Of a DNA stretch of 6,111 nucleotides, positions 1 to 5,685 are shown in pieces. A model generated the notes under the pieces. That model ran no database searches, was not told the DNA's origin, and saw nothing but the letters and a program-made list of their open reading frames with translations. Source of the stretch: an uncultured Prevotellaceae bacterium. Its GTDB lineage: Bacteria > Bacteroidota > Bacteroidia > Bacteroidales > Bacteroidaceae. Location of the stretch: the NCBI GenBank assembly GCA_900315105.1, contig OMXX01000267.1, forward strand, positions 1 to 6,111, read 5' to 3'. Each line of letters starts with the position of its first letter. Position 1 is the stretch's first letter. A program made the translations under genes and the position numbers.

Positions 1-67
1 TTTTGGAAAATACAGTGTTATTATAGCAAAGTTTCCTGTTATCTCATCACTTGATAATTATTACTTA
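1..67. repeat. Terminal direct repeat, left copy (identical to 6045-6111)
   Basis: The 67 bases match the last 67 bases of the window with no difference. Both copies lie in the same coding frame, and joining them reconstitutes one lipoprotein gene. An exact odd-length end overlap is what de Bruijn-type assemblers commonly leave on a circular or tandemly repeated path (inference). A true tandem duplication would look the same in this window. Confidence 0.97.
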
Positions 68-220
68 GAATTGCATCAATATAAAGATTCAACCATTTCC
101 CTTGTTTTCTGTTTCAAAGTTCCAGACAGCGTCTATAGCGGTACCTATGATTCTCATATCTGGGGCTTATTCCCCAAAATTGAAAATTACATCAACAGAA
201 TCGAATACACAACAGAATAA
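1..220 (+). CDS. 3' part of a surface lipoprotein gene (continues from 5686-6111)
   Basis: An open frame enters from the window edge (first full codon at base 2) and stops with TAA at 218-220. It is the C-terminal part of the lipoprotein that begins at 5686: bases 1-67 repeat 6045-6111, and joining the two copies keeps the frame, giving a 192-residue product of which 68-217 encode the last 50 residues. The segment holds an IDFGKYSVII-type strand, then a hydrophobic pattern around LVFCFKVPD and a WGLFPKI motif near the end. This arrangement, with a conserved 'P-x-x-D-F' strand and a late 'ipk'-like strand, loosely recalls the C-terminal domain of the protease-complex lipoprotein PrcB, but similarity by eye is weak. 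Only 12 bases separate its stop from the next start at 233, so it is probably co-transcribed with the subtilisin-like gene. Confidence 0.85.
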   Translation, partial: FGKYSVIIAKFPVISSLDNYYLELHQYKDSTISLVFCFKVPDSVYSGTYDSHIWGLFPKIENYINRIEYTTE

Positions 221-232
221 AACACGACAAAA

Positions 233-2215
233 ATGAAATCCATTCTTTTAACACTTATTTCGTTACTGCTTAGCCTTTGTTTAGCAGCTCAACCCACAAT
301 TAATAATAACAAAACTGTATCAAGAATTATAACGGTAAAGCCCAAAGAGGACTCAAAGAATCTTTTTATGAAGAATTACGAATTCATCAGATCCAATTTC
401 TTAGGGTTCTTTGATGTATTAACTCCAGAAGGAAAAACGGTTGATGACTATATTGATGAATTAAAACATACGAACATATTCGAGTCAATTGACTATAACA
501 CAATAATTTCATTTGGTCAGCTCCCAACAAGAGAGACTATATATGCAAATGTTGAATCTCTGATCTTAAATGAAAGGAATACAACGAGTAGCAATTTCCC
601 GAATGATCCAGATTTTTCAAATCAATCTTATTTAGCATTAATAAATGCTAATGATGCATGGAATATCTCAACAGGTGATTCAACAATAAAAGTTGCAATT
701 ATCAATACAGGCATAGATTGTACTCATAACGATATTGGGATAGGCAATGATACTTATAGTAATGTAAACACATCTTTAGGAGAAAATTCGACACCCTATT
801 TTTCGTATGGCACGCAAATTGCAGGCTTGATTTGTGCAAAAACCAATAACGGTTTAGGTATTGCTGGGTTAGCAGGAGGAAACAACGGGCGCGGTGTCAC
901 TATCATCCCCTTTAATGCTATTGATGCGATGAATGACTATCAAATTGACGGATCTCTTATTGATGATTACATCTTAGAAGCTGTAAATATTGGTGCCCGA
1001 ATTATTCAAATAGACTTTAATTCTAATATGACATCAGCTTTAGAAGCTTCTATAAACTATGCATATAATAATGGCGTTACAATTGTTTGCGGAACAGGTA
1101 TGGATATGTCTGTTGCGCAAAATGCTACTGCTGTCAAATCACCAGCTTCAAACAATAGAGTTATAGGTGTAGGATGTTGTACAGGAACTTCAAACCCCTC
1201 ACGTTATTTTTCATGCTATGGCGAAGGAATAGACTTAGTTGCCCCTGGAGTTCAGTTATATACCACCACCCTTAATAATTCTTACTCACACCTTCACATT
1301 GGCACAGATTTAGCAGCATCATTAGTAACAGGGACAATCTCTCTTATGTTGTCTGTCAATCCAAATCTGACACCAAACGAGATTAGGACAATATTACATG
1401 ATACTGCATACAAAATACCTTTCTATTCTTCATGCTACAATAGTAACGGCTGGTGTGATGAAGTTGGCTATGGTCTTCTAGATGCCTATGCTGCCGTTCT
1501 TGCTGCCTTACAAATTAACATCACCGGATCTGATCCTTTATGCGGCGAGGAAATCTATACCATTAGTGGAATCCCAGCAGGGGCTTCAGTGTCGTTGGGA
1601 ACAAACACTGGAGGATTCTGGATTCAGAAGAGCGGCAACATCAGTTTTGACTCCTATAACAGCACAACCGGCGAACTATCCGTGCAGCAAACAACTCCCG
1701 GTAATGGCTATATAAAAGTCTATTACGACGACCATCTGCTGGCAACCAAAGAATTCTGGGTTGGCGGGCCAGAAATCACTAACTTCTACTATATGGGTAA
1801 CACGCTATACGCTGAGGCATCTGCATTATCGTTCTACTGGAACATCAATGGAACAACATTCTGGTCGCGCGAGGGGCGTAAGTATTACCCATTGGCTGAT
1901 GGAACTTATAACGTTTCTGTTTATGCTGTCATACCAAACTGTGGAGCAGGCCCAACCTATACCACCCAACTACATGTTTCAGGCGGCAACATGTACTCCC
2001 TCGGCGCTATCAGCAGCGACCATCAGGTGAGCATCGAGCCCATCGACTACAGCAATTCGCCGCAGCCGCTGGAGGCCATGCAGACGATGACATCGAAGCA
2101 AGCTGCCAATGACGTTCCCTACGAACTGAAGAACGCCATGACGGGCGAGGTGTCAGCACGGGGCGAGATGCCTGCCGAAGGTGGCGTACTCGACTTCAGC
2201 CGAGTGCGCAAATAA
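233..2215 (+). CDS. Secreted subtilisin-fold (S8-like) pseudoprotease with C-terminal sorting-domain remnant
   Basis: The 660-residue protein has a signal peptide (1-19, cleavage likely before Q20), a propeptide-like region (about 21-115), a subtilase fold (about 120-425), a beta-rich domain shared with the protease at 2782 (about 428-582), and a T9SS-type sorting module (about 590-659). The fold is recognisable: VAIINTG at 154-160 matches the usual IDTG strand, YGTQIAG at 192-198 matches HGTHVAG, GTDLAA at 357-362 matches GTSMAA, and the NPNLTP helix follows. At the catalytic positions, however, Asp is N158, His is Q195 and Ser is D359; the oxyanion Asn appears to be M290. It should therefore not hydrolyse peptides by the S8 mechanism and may bind or regulate a partner (inference). 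The sorting module ends abruptly with K660 and stop, lacking the final strands. The ATG at 233 follows an A-rich leader 12 nt after the preceding stop. Confidence 0.93.
   Translation: MKSILLTLISLLLSLCLAAQPTINNNKTVSRIITVKPKEDSKNLFMKNYEFIRSNFLGFFDVLTPEGKTVDDYIDELKHTNIFESIDYNTIISFGQLPTRETIYANVESLILNERNTTSSNFPNDPDFSNQSYLALINANDAWNISTGDSTIKVAIINTGIDCTHNDIGIGNDTYSNVNTSLGENSTPYFSYGTQIAGLICAKTNNGLGIAGLAGGNNGRGVTIIPFNAIDAMNDYQIDGSLIDDYILEAVNIGARIIQIDFNSNMTSALEASINYAYNNGVTIVCGTGMDMSVAQNATAVKSPASNNRVIGVGCCTGTSNPSRYFSCYGEGIDLVAPGVQLYTTTLNNSYSHLHIGTDLAASLVTGTISLMLSVNPNLTPNEIRTILHDTAYKIPFYSSCYNSNGWCDEVGYGLLDAYAAVLAALQINITGSDPLCGEEIYTISGIPAGASVSLGTNTGGFWIQKSGNISFDSYNSTTGELSVQQTTPGNGYIKVYYDDHLLATKEFWVGGPEITNFYYMGNTLYAEASALSFYWNINGTTFWSREGRKYYPLADGTYNVSVYAVIPNCGAGPTYTTQLHVSGGNMYSLGAISSDHQVSIEPIDYSNSPQPLEAMQTMTSKQAANDVPYELKNAMTGEVSARGEMPAEGGVLDFSRVRK
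2000..2209 (+). repeat. 210-bp sorting-module repeat, copy A (3' end of the pseudosubtilase gene)
   Basis: The stretch aligns without gaps to 4099-4308, with 7 differences by my count. The last 99 bases (2111-2209) are identical to 4210-4308. It encodes LGAISSDHQ through DFSRVR, the linker and most of a T9SS type-A-like sorting domain (beta strand VSIEPID, then the YELKNAMTGEV and GVLDFS segments). It is visibly GC-rich against AT-rich sequence upstream and downstream. The preceding domains of the two proteins are clearly related but much more diverged, so the module has been homogenised or recently copied. Immediately after the shared final GTGCGC, this copy runs into AAA TAA. Confidence 0.95.
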
Positions 2216-2242
2216 TGTATTTTTAAATGCCAACCATATAAA

Positions 2243-2785
2243 ATGAAAAAAGCAAATCTGTTCCTAATCGTTTTCCTATCAGTAACAATAGGGCTCATCA
2301 CCTCATGTAAGGATGATGAAGAAACAAGCTATAGCCTATCAGACTTAAAGTTGGAGTTCTATCTTGTCAATGATGACGGGGAAGTCTCCAATGTGTTTAA
2401 AGAAAAAGAGAATTTCCGAGGCATTTTCACTTTGACCAATCTCACCGACAAGGACTTTCTTCTACCATATGAAGAGTGGAATCGTTCATGGCAAGGAATG
2501 ACCTATTATATATATTCCGATGATGATCCGTCGTTATCTTGGGGAGCTGACATTTGGTTAATAGGAAGTGTGGGGCCGTGGTGGTTAAAATCCCATCAGA
2601 CCAAGACGAAAAAAATGAGCAAATGGTATTATTATGATGAAAACGGGGCAGATTTTGACGCCAAGCGTAATGAAGAACATTTTCTTCCTGCAGGCAACTA
2701 CCACGCAGAACTTGAGGTGAAAAATTTAAAGCGTGGGATGAAACCTATCACCCTCACCTATTCTTTTAAAATAGTAAAGCCATGA
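2243..2785 (+). CDS. Small surface lipoprotein between the two protease-fold genes
   Basis: The 180-residue protein has a lipoprotein signal peptide with lipobox ITSC ending at C22. The following KDDEE resembles the acidic export signal of surface-exposed Bacteroidota lipoproteins. The mature part looks like a single beta-sandwich: an LKLEFYLVNDDGEV strand, then FKEKENFRGIFTLTNLTD (about 51-68), a Trp/Tyr-rich middle, and a LPAGNYHAELEVKN strand near the C terminus. The order 'extended strand, TLTNLTD, PAGNY' loosely recalls Ig-like or BsuPI-type inhibitor folds, but I cannot assign a family. Its stop overlaps the start of the active protease by 4 bases (ATGA), so the two are probably translationally coupled. 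A role as chaperone, anchor or inhibitor of that protease is plausible but inferred only from position. The start at 2243 lies 27 nt after the preceding stop, in an A-rich leader without Shine-Dalgarno. Confidence 0.9.
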   Translation: MKKANLFLIVFLSVTIGLITSCKDDEETSYSLSDLKLEFYLVNDDGEVSNVFKEKENFRGIFTLTNLTDKDFLLPYEEWNRSWQGMTYYIYSDDDPSLSWGADIWLIGSVGPWWLKSHQTKTKKMSKWYYYDENGADFDAKRNEEHFLPAGNYHAELEVKNLKRGMKPITLTYSFKIVKP

Positions 2786-4410
2786 AAAAGACTATTCTTG
2801 CATTATTCACTATATTGAGTCTAACCTCGCTTGGGCAAACTTCGGGCGGTTATAATAATATTGCCTGCGATCCTGATTGGAAACCAGAATCGTATGGAAT
2901 AGCAAGAATTAAGATACCGATAGAAGGTAGAGTTGTTTCTCATGGTAACGGAGCTCTGGTCATGACAACAGACTATTCATACAAGCCCTATCTCTTGACA
3001 GCTTATCATGTATTGGACTTAAATGAAGACGGAATTGTCTCTAACCAAGAAATAGCGGCCCTCAGCAATGCAACGATTACGTTCAGGGATAAGCAAAAGA
3101 CATGCTTAGGTACAGAGAATGACTCTTCGGTAGTGTACACAGGCGCCTCATTGGTTGCTGCGTGGGAGGATACGGACTTTGCCCTCCTGAAGCTCACGGA
3201 GGATTTAGGGCCACATCCCGAGTTGTTTTTCCTGGGTTGGGACAAAAGTGGAAACACACCTGATTCAGCCGTTTGTATTTTCTTACCGCCATTTGAAAAG
3301 ATGAAAATTGCATACGAAGACAATCCTCTTCTCTCATGGAAAATTCATAACAACAATTATTATTACTGGCGGGCAGAGTTTGACGCTAGTGGTTTACCAG
3401 AGGGGGCTTCTGGTGCACCCGTGATTGATTACGATTTCAATATCGTAGGTACTCTAAAAGGAAATCGAGGCGAAAACGTTTCGCAACAAGTGGCGGGAAA
3501 ATTCAGCAGATCTTGGACTGGAGGAGGTTCATCTGCAACAAGACTGAAAACTTGGCTAGATCCCACTAATAGCGGACAGACGAGTATCAACGGTATGTAT
3601 AATGTTCCCATCAAGGGTGGCTGTAATCTTTTCTGCAATCAGGAGACCTTTACCATTTATCTGCCTAACAATTTTCCTGTGTCTGTTGGCTCCATCAACT
3701 CTACTGGTTTTTCAATCTTAACAAGTTCAAATCTTAGTATCAACTCCTATACAAACAGTTTATTAACGGTACAAAAAATATCCGATGGTAAAGGATTCAT
3801 CAAGATATATTACAAAGGAAGCCTCGTATCCAAGAGGGATGTTTGGGTAGGCGCGCCTGTTATCAGTGATGTCTATTACAGTAACGGATATCTATATGCA
3901 GAATGTAATGCAGAGTTTGAGCCATTCTCCTTTTTTTGGAAAGTTAATAACCAATCTTTCATGTCAGTAGAAGGGATGAAATGGCATCCATTAGCAAATG
4001 GCACTTACAATGTTGAAGTTTATTCCAACAACCTCTCTTGTGGTGCAGGACCGATCTATTATACACAAATCATTGTCACAGACAGCTATTATTATGCTCT
4101 CGGCGCCATCAGCAGCGACCATCAGGTGAGCATCGAGCCCATCGACTACAGCAATTCGCCGCAGCCGCTAGAGGCCATGCAGACGATGACTACGAAGCGA
4201 GCAGCCAAGGACGTTCCCTACGAACTGAAGAACGCCATGACGGGCGAGGTGTCAGCACGGGGCGAGATGCCTGCCGAAGGTGGCGTACTCGACTTCAGCC
4301 GAGTGCGCCTACGTGCTGACGCTCTCGCCGGCAGGCTGGGAGCCGGAAACCTTCAAAATTTCGCTGAAATAGGCAATCACGACACATACCGACAACAGAT
4401 TGCAACCTGA
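2782..4410 (+). CDS. Secreted trypsin/lysyl-endopeptidase-like serine protease, C-terminal sorting domain frameshifted
   Basis: The 542-residue protein has a signal peptide (1-18, likely cut before Q19), a chymotrypsin-fold protease domain (about 35-272), a beta-rich domain related to that of the pseudosubtilase (about 275-433), and a sorting module (440-509). The catalytic triad looks intact: H76 in KPYLLTAYHVL, D132 in DTDFALLKL, and S210 in EGASGAP, which fits the GxSGxP motif. The KPYLLTA strand, the SGAPVIDYDFNIVGTLKGN segment and the later GGGSSATRLKTWLDP stretch are like bacteroidal relatives of lysyl endopeptidase; whether it prefers Lys cannot be read here. After R509 the frame leaves the sorting domain: the final 33 residues (510-542) are out-of-frame sequence, while the genuine tail is encoded one base over at 4310-4372. 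The start overlaps the previous stop by 4 bases. A terminator-like hairpin follows 33 bases after the stop. Confidence 0.93.
   Translation: MKKTILALFTILSLTSLGQTSGGYNNIACDPDWKPESYGIARIKIPIEGRVVSHGNGALVMTTDYSYKPYLLTAYHVLDLNEDGIVSNQEIAALSNATITFRDKQKTCLGTENDSSVVYTGASLVAAWEDTDFALLKLTEDLGPHPELFFLGWDKSGNTPDSAVCIFLPPFEKMKIAYEDNPLLSWKIHNNNYYYWRAEFDASGLPEGASGAPVIDYDFNIVGTLKGNRGENVSQQVAGKFSRSWTGGGSSATRLKTWLDPTNSGQTSINGMYNVPIKGGCNLFCNQETFTIYLPNNFPVSVGSINSTGFSILTSSNLSINSYTNSLLTVQKISDGKGFIKIYYKGSLVSKRDVWVGAPVISDVYYSNGYLYAECNAEFEPFSFFWKVNNQSFMSVEGMKWHPLANGTYNVEVYSNNLSCGAGPIYYTQIIVTDSYYYALGAISSDHQVSIEPIDYSNSPQPLEAMQTMTTKRAAKDVPYELKNAMTGEVSARGEMPAEGGVLDFSRVRLRADALAGRLGAGNLQNFAEIGNHDTYRQQIAT
4099..4308 (+). 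repeat. 210-bp sorting-module repeat, copy B (3' part of the protease gene)
   Basis: This is the partner of 2000-2209, the same length with 7 substitutions and no gaps. The differences are all in the first 110 bases; the last 99 bases are identical. It encodes the linker and the first part of the T9SS-like sorting domain in frame. Similarity to copy A stops sharply after GTGCGC at 4308, the same base at which copy A diverges. Confidence 0.95.
4310..4372 (+). pseudogene. Out-of-frame tail of the T9SS sorting domain
   Basis: In the frame one base downstream of the protease frame, TAC at 4310 begins a 20-codon run ending in TAG at 4370-4372. The peptide, beginning YVLTLSP, containing GWEPETF and ending KISLK, has the form of the last strands of a T9SS type-A sorting domain: family members usually read DFS-x-x-x-PG-x-YVL-x-L before a final strand. 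The PG-x piece expected between R509 and this Tyr is absent. A deletion of about 8 bases from an intact gene would explain both the missing residues and the frame change (inference). Confidence 0.8.
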
Positions 4411-4441
4411 CTATTTGCTTTTTAATTACCTGAAAAGGATA

Positions 4442-4558
4442 CTGCGCCCGCCTGGCTTTCATGGCCTGGCGGGTGCTTTCGTGTTACAATTTTTTCGCCC
4501 TTTTTCGGGGGTAAAACCGCGACAAACGCCCTAAACATCGGGATTCTTGTTTCTTACC
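4442..4558. repeat. 117-bp direct repeat, copy 1 (terminator hairpin plus conserved tail)
   Basis: It aligns without gaps to 5411-5527 with 12 differences by my count. The left part contains the hairpin at 4444-4476. The right part, from TGTTACAATTTTTTCGCCC to GATTCTTGTTTCTTACC, is more strongly conserved and is non-coding in any evident way. The copy ends abruptly at 4558 against sequence that reads as RhuM coding sequence, whereas the other copy continues into unrelated promoter DNA. Confidence 0.93.
4444..4476 (+). terminator. Hairpin terminator after the protease gene
   Basis: GCGCCCGC pairs with GCGGGTGC (one G-T wobble), the stem extends inward with a T-T mismatch and further pairs, and the loop is TTCAT. 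A run of six T at 4490-4495 lies 13 bases after the stem rather than directly behind it, so intrinsic termination is likely but not textbook. Compared with the second copy (5413-5445), several stem positions differ while pairing is kept, which supports a real RNA structure. Confidence 0.7.
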
Positions 4559-4614
4559 AGTTAGAGAAAGAACAGGTATGTGCAAAATTTGCACATACCA
4601 CTCAACATGGAGCA
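4559..4614 (+). other. Residual 5' RhuM coding sequence upstream of the first ATG
   Basis: In frame with the ATG at 4615, bases 4558-4614 read QLEKEQVCAKFAHTTQHGA, which continues directly into the downstream protein and fits the RhuM-family region lying between the N-terminal DNA-binding-like part and the LDVIISVGYRVKS block. No start codon other than rare ones precedes it. The frame stays open back to a TAA at 4423-4425, but only through the 117-bp repeat, which is not RhuM-like. The original gene start has therefore been lost and replaced by the repeat. Confidence 0.75.
4575..4599. repeat. Perfect 25-nt palindrome (12-bp arms, one central base)
   Basis: The arms GGTATGTGCAAA and TTTGCACATACC are exact reverse complements around a single A. 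It lies inside the remnant RhuM coding frame, over the codons for VCAKFAHT, and ends 15 bases before the ATG at 4615. It could be an operator for a dimeric regulator, a hairpin masking the start, or a by-product of the codons for a conserved peptide. Confidence 0.9.
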
Positions 4615-5385
4615 ATGGTAGGAAGAACGCAAACCCAAGAAACGGTTTTGTATAACCTAGACGTCATCATTTCTGTAGGCTACCGCGTCAAAAGCAAGCG
4701 AGGCACAGCATTTCGCATTTGGGCACGTAATGTCCTCAAGCAGTATCTCGTCAAAGGCTACGCTGTCAATGAGCGCATGCGGCGTGAGCAGATTGGCGAG
4801 TTGCGACAACTGGTGGGGATGCTGGGGCGCACCATTCAGAACCAACCCGTGCTCTCCACCGATGAAAGCAACGCCCTGTTTGAGGTGGTGACAGACTACA
4901 CCTATGCCCTCGACACCCTTGACAACTACGATTATCAACGGCTGACCATACAGGGAACCACCCAAGAGGAGCCCTTTCATGCGACGTACGAGAACGCGAT
5001 GAAGGAGATAAACCTATTGCGGGAGAAATTCGGCGGCTCGGTGCTCTTTGGCAATGAGAAGGACGACTCTTTCAAGAGCAGCATCGGGCAGATCTACCAG
5101 ACCTTCGGAGGCAAAGAACTATATCCCAGCGTAGAGGAGAAAGCCGCCATGCTGCTTTATCTGGTCACGAAGAATCATTCTTTCAGCGATGGAAACAAAC
5201 GTATTGCCGCCACGCTGTTTCTGTGGTTCCTCAACAACAATCGCATTCTCTATCATGCTGACGGTTCAAAGCGCATTCCTGACAACACGCTTGTTGCCCT
5301 CACGCTGATGATTGCCGAAAGCCGAACTGAGGAAAAGGACGTGATGGTAAAGGTTGTGGTAAACCTCATTAACCACAACAACTGA
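4615..5385 (+). CDS. rhuM: RhuM-family protein with Fic/Doc-type C-terminal domain, N-terminally truncated
   Basis: From the first ATG the product has 256 residues. It opens with the RhuM-family block YNLDVIISVGYRVKSKRG (13-30) and the FRIWARNVLKQYLVKGYAVNE region (33-53), followed by a helical linker (about 55-110) and a Fic/Doc-like domain (about 115-250). The motif HSFSDGNKR at 188-196 matches HxFx[D/N]xNKR, with Lys at the position that is Gly in AMP-transferring Fic enzymes, so it is closer to Doc, a kinase toxin. Family members are usually longer by an N-terminal segment with a helix-turn-helix look; that part is missing here and the homology begins at the repeat junction near 4558. The protein may be non-functional or a stand-alone domain. 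It sits between two terminator-bearing repeats with no visible promoter of its own and is probably not part of the protease operon. No antitoxin gene is visible. Confidence 0.88.
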   Translation: MVGRTQTQETVLYNLDVIISVGYRVKSKRGTAFRIWARNVLKQYLVKGYAVNERMRREQIGELRQLVGMLGRTIQNQPVLSTDESNALFEVVTDYTYALDTLDNYDYQRLTIQGTTQEEPFHATYENAMKEINLLREKFGGSVLFGNEKDDSFKSSIGQIYQTFGGKELYPSVEEKAAMLLYLVTKNHSFSDGNKRIAATLFLWFLNNNRILYHADGSKRIPDNTLVALTLMIAESRTEEKDVMVKVVVNLINHNN

Positions 5386-5410
5386 ACACAATCTTATTTT
5401 CAATTTACAC

Positions 5411-5527
5411 CTGCGCCCGCTTGACCTTCATGGCCAGGCGGGCGCGTTTGTGTTACAATTTTTTCGCCCTTTTTCGAGGGTAGAACCGCTGCAAACGCCC
5501 TAAACATGGGGATTCTTGTTTCTTACC
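5411..5527. repeat. 117-bp direct repeat, copy 2
   Basis: It has the same length and order as 4442-4558, about 90% identical. It starts 25 bases after the RhuM stop and ends at TTCTTACC, after which the sequence becomes CCCTGGAAAAAAC and then the promoter region of the lipoprotein gene. Together with copy 1 it brackets the RhuM gene as direct repeats. Confidence 0.93.
5413..5445 (+). terminator. Hairpin terminator after the RhuM gene
   Basis: GCGCCCGC and GCGGGCGC form a perfect 8-bp stem, extended by T-G, T-A and G-C pairs, one A-C mismatch and two further C-G pairs, around a TTCAT loop. Six T residues at 5459-5464 follow 13 bases later. It is the structural counterpart of 4444-4476 and probably insulates the protease operon promoter from upstream transcription. 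Confidence 0.72.
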
Positions 5528-5575
5528 CCCTGGAAAAAACTGTAACAATGTTAAAGCGATTTAACACTAAAATGC

Positions 5576-5606
5576 TTGCAAGGAATCTTTTTTCACTCTA
5601 ACTTTG
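5576..5606 (+). promoter_or_regulatory. Bacteroidota-type promoter for the lipoprotein-protease operon
   Basis: TAACTTTG at 5599-5606 fits the TAnnTTTG -7 element of Bacteroidota primary sigma factor promoters. A TTG at 5576-5578 lies 20 bases upstream of it and can serve as the -33 element. Transcription would start near 5612, leaving a leader of roughly 70 bases before the ATG at 5686. The leader contains a short AGCCG/CGGCT hairpin at 5616-5632 and ends in A-rich sequence. It is the only convincing promoter I see and, in the closed reading, would drive all four downstream genes. Confidence 0.7.
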
Positions 5607-5685
5607 CCTACGGAAAGCCGACAACGACGGCTACCGCACGATAGAAAAAACAATATAATGTAGAACTCAAAAAAACAATACAACG

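Noticed and set aside
1482..2030. Two + strand frames of 77 and 89 codons inside the pseudosubtilase gene
   Set aside because: They lie wholly within a well-supported coding frame and show no recognisable domain, signal peptide or leader of their own.
2119..2301. Minus-strand frame of 60 codons over the end of the pseudosubtilase and start of the second lipoprotein
   Set aside because: It is antisense to two supported genes, has no family features, and contains the complement of the GC-rich module, which tends to leave long antisense frames open.
3006..3638. Minus-strand frames of 105 and 69 codons opposite the protease gene
   Set aside because: They are antisense to the catalytic domain, where constraint on the + strand explains the open frames; there is no promoter or protein motif.
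4302..4312. Programmed ribosomal frameshift rescuing the sorting-domain tail
   Set aside because: No slippery heptamer, homopolymer or obvious stimulatory structure is present at the break, and the PG-x residues expected there would still be missing.
4038..4319. + strand frame of 93 codons overlapping the protease sorting module
   Set aside because: It is in neither the protease frame nor the tail frame and gives an Arg/His-rich low-complexity product typical of a shifted GC-rich reading.
4657..4980. Minus-strand frame of 107 codons opposite the RhuM gene
   Set aside because: It is antisense to conserved RhuM sequence, with no recognisable domain or leader.
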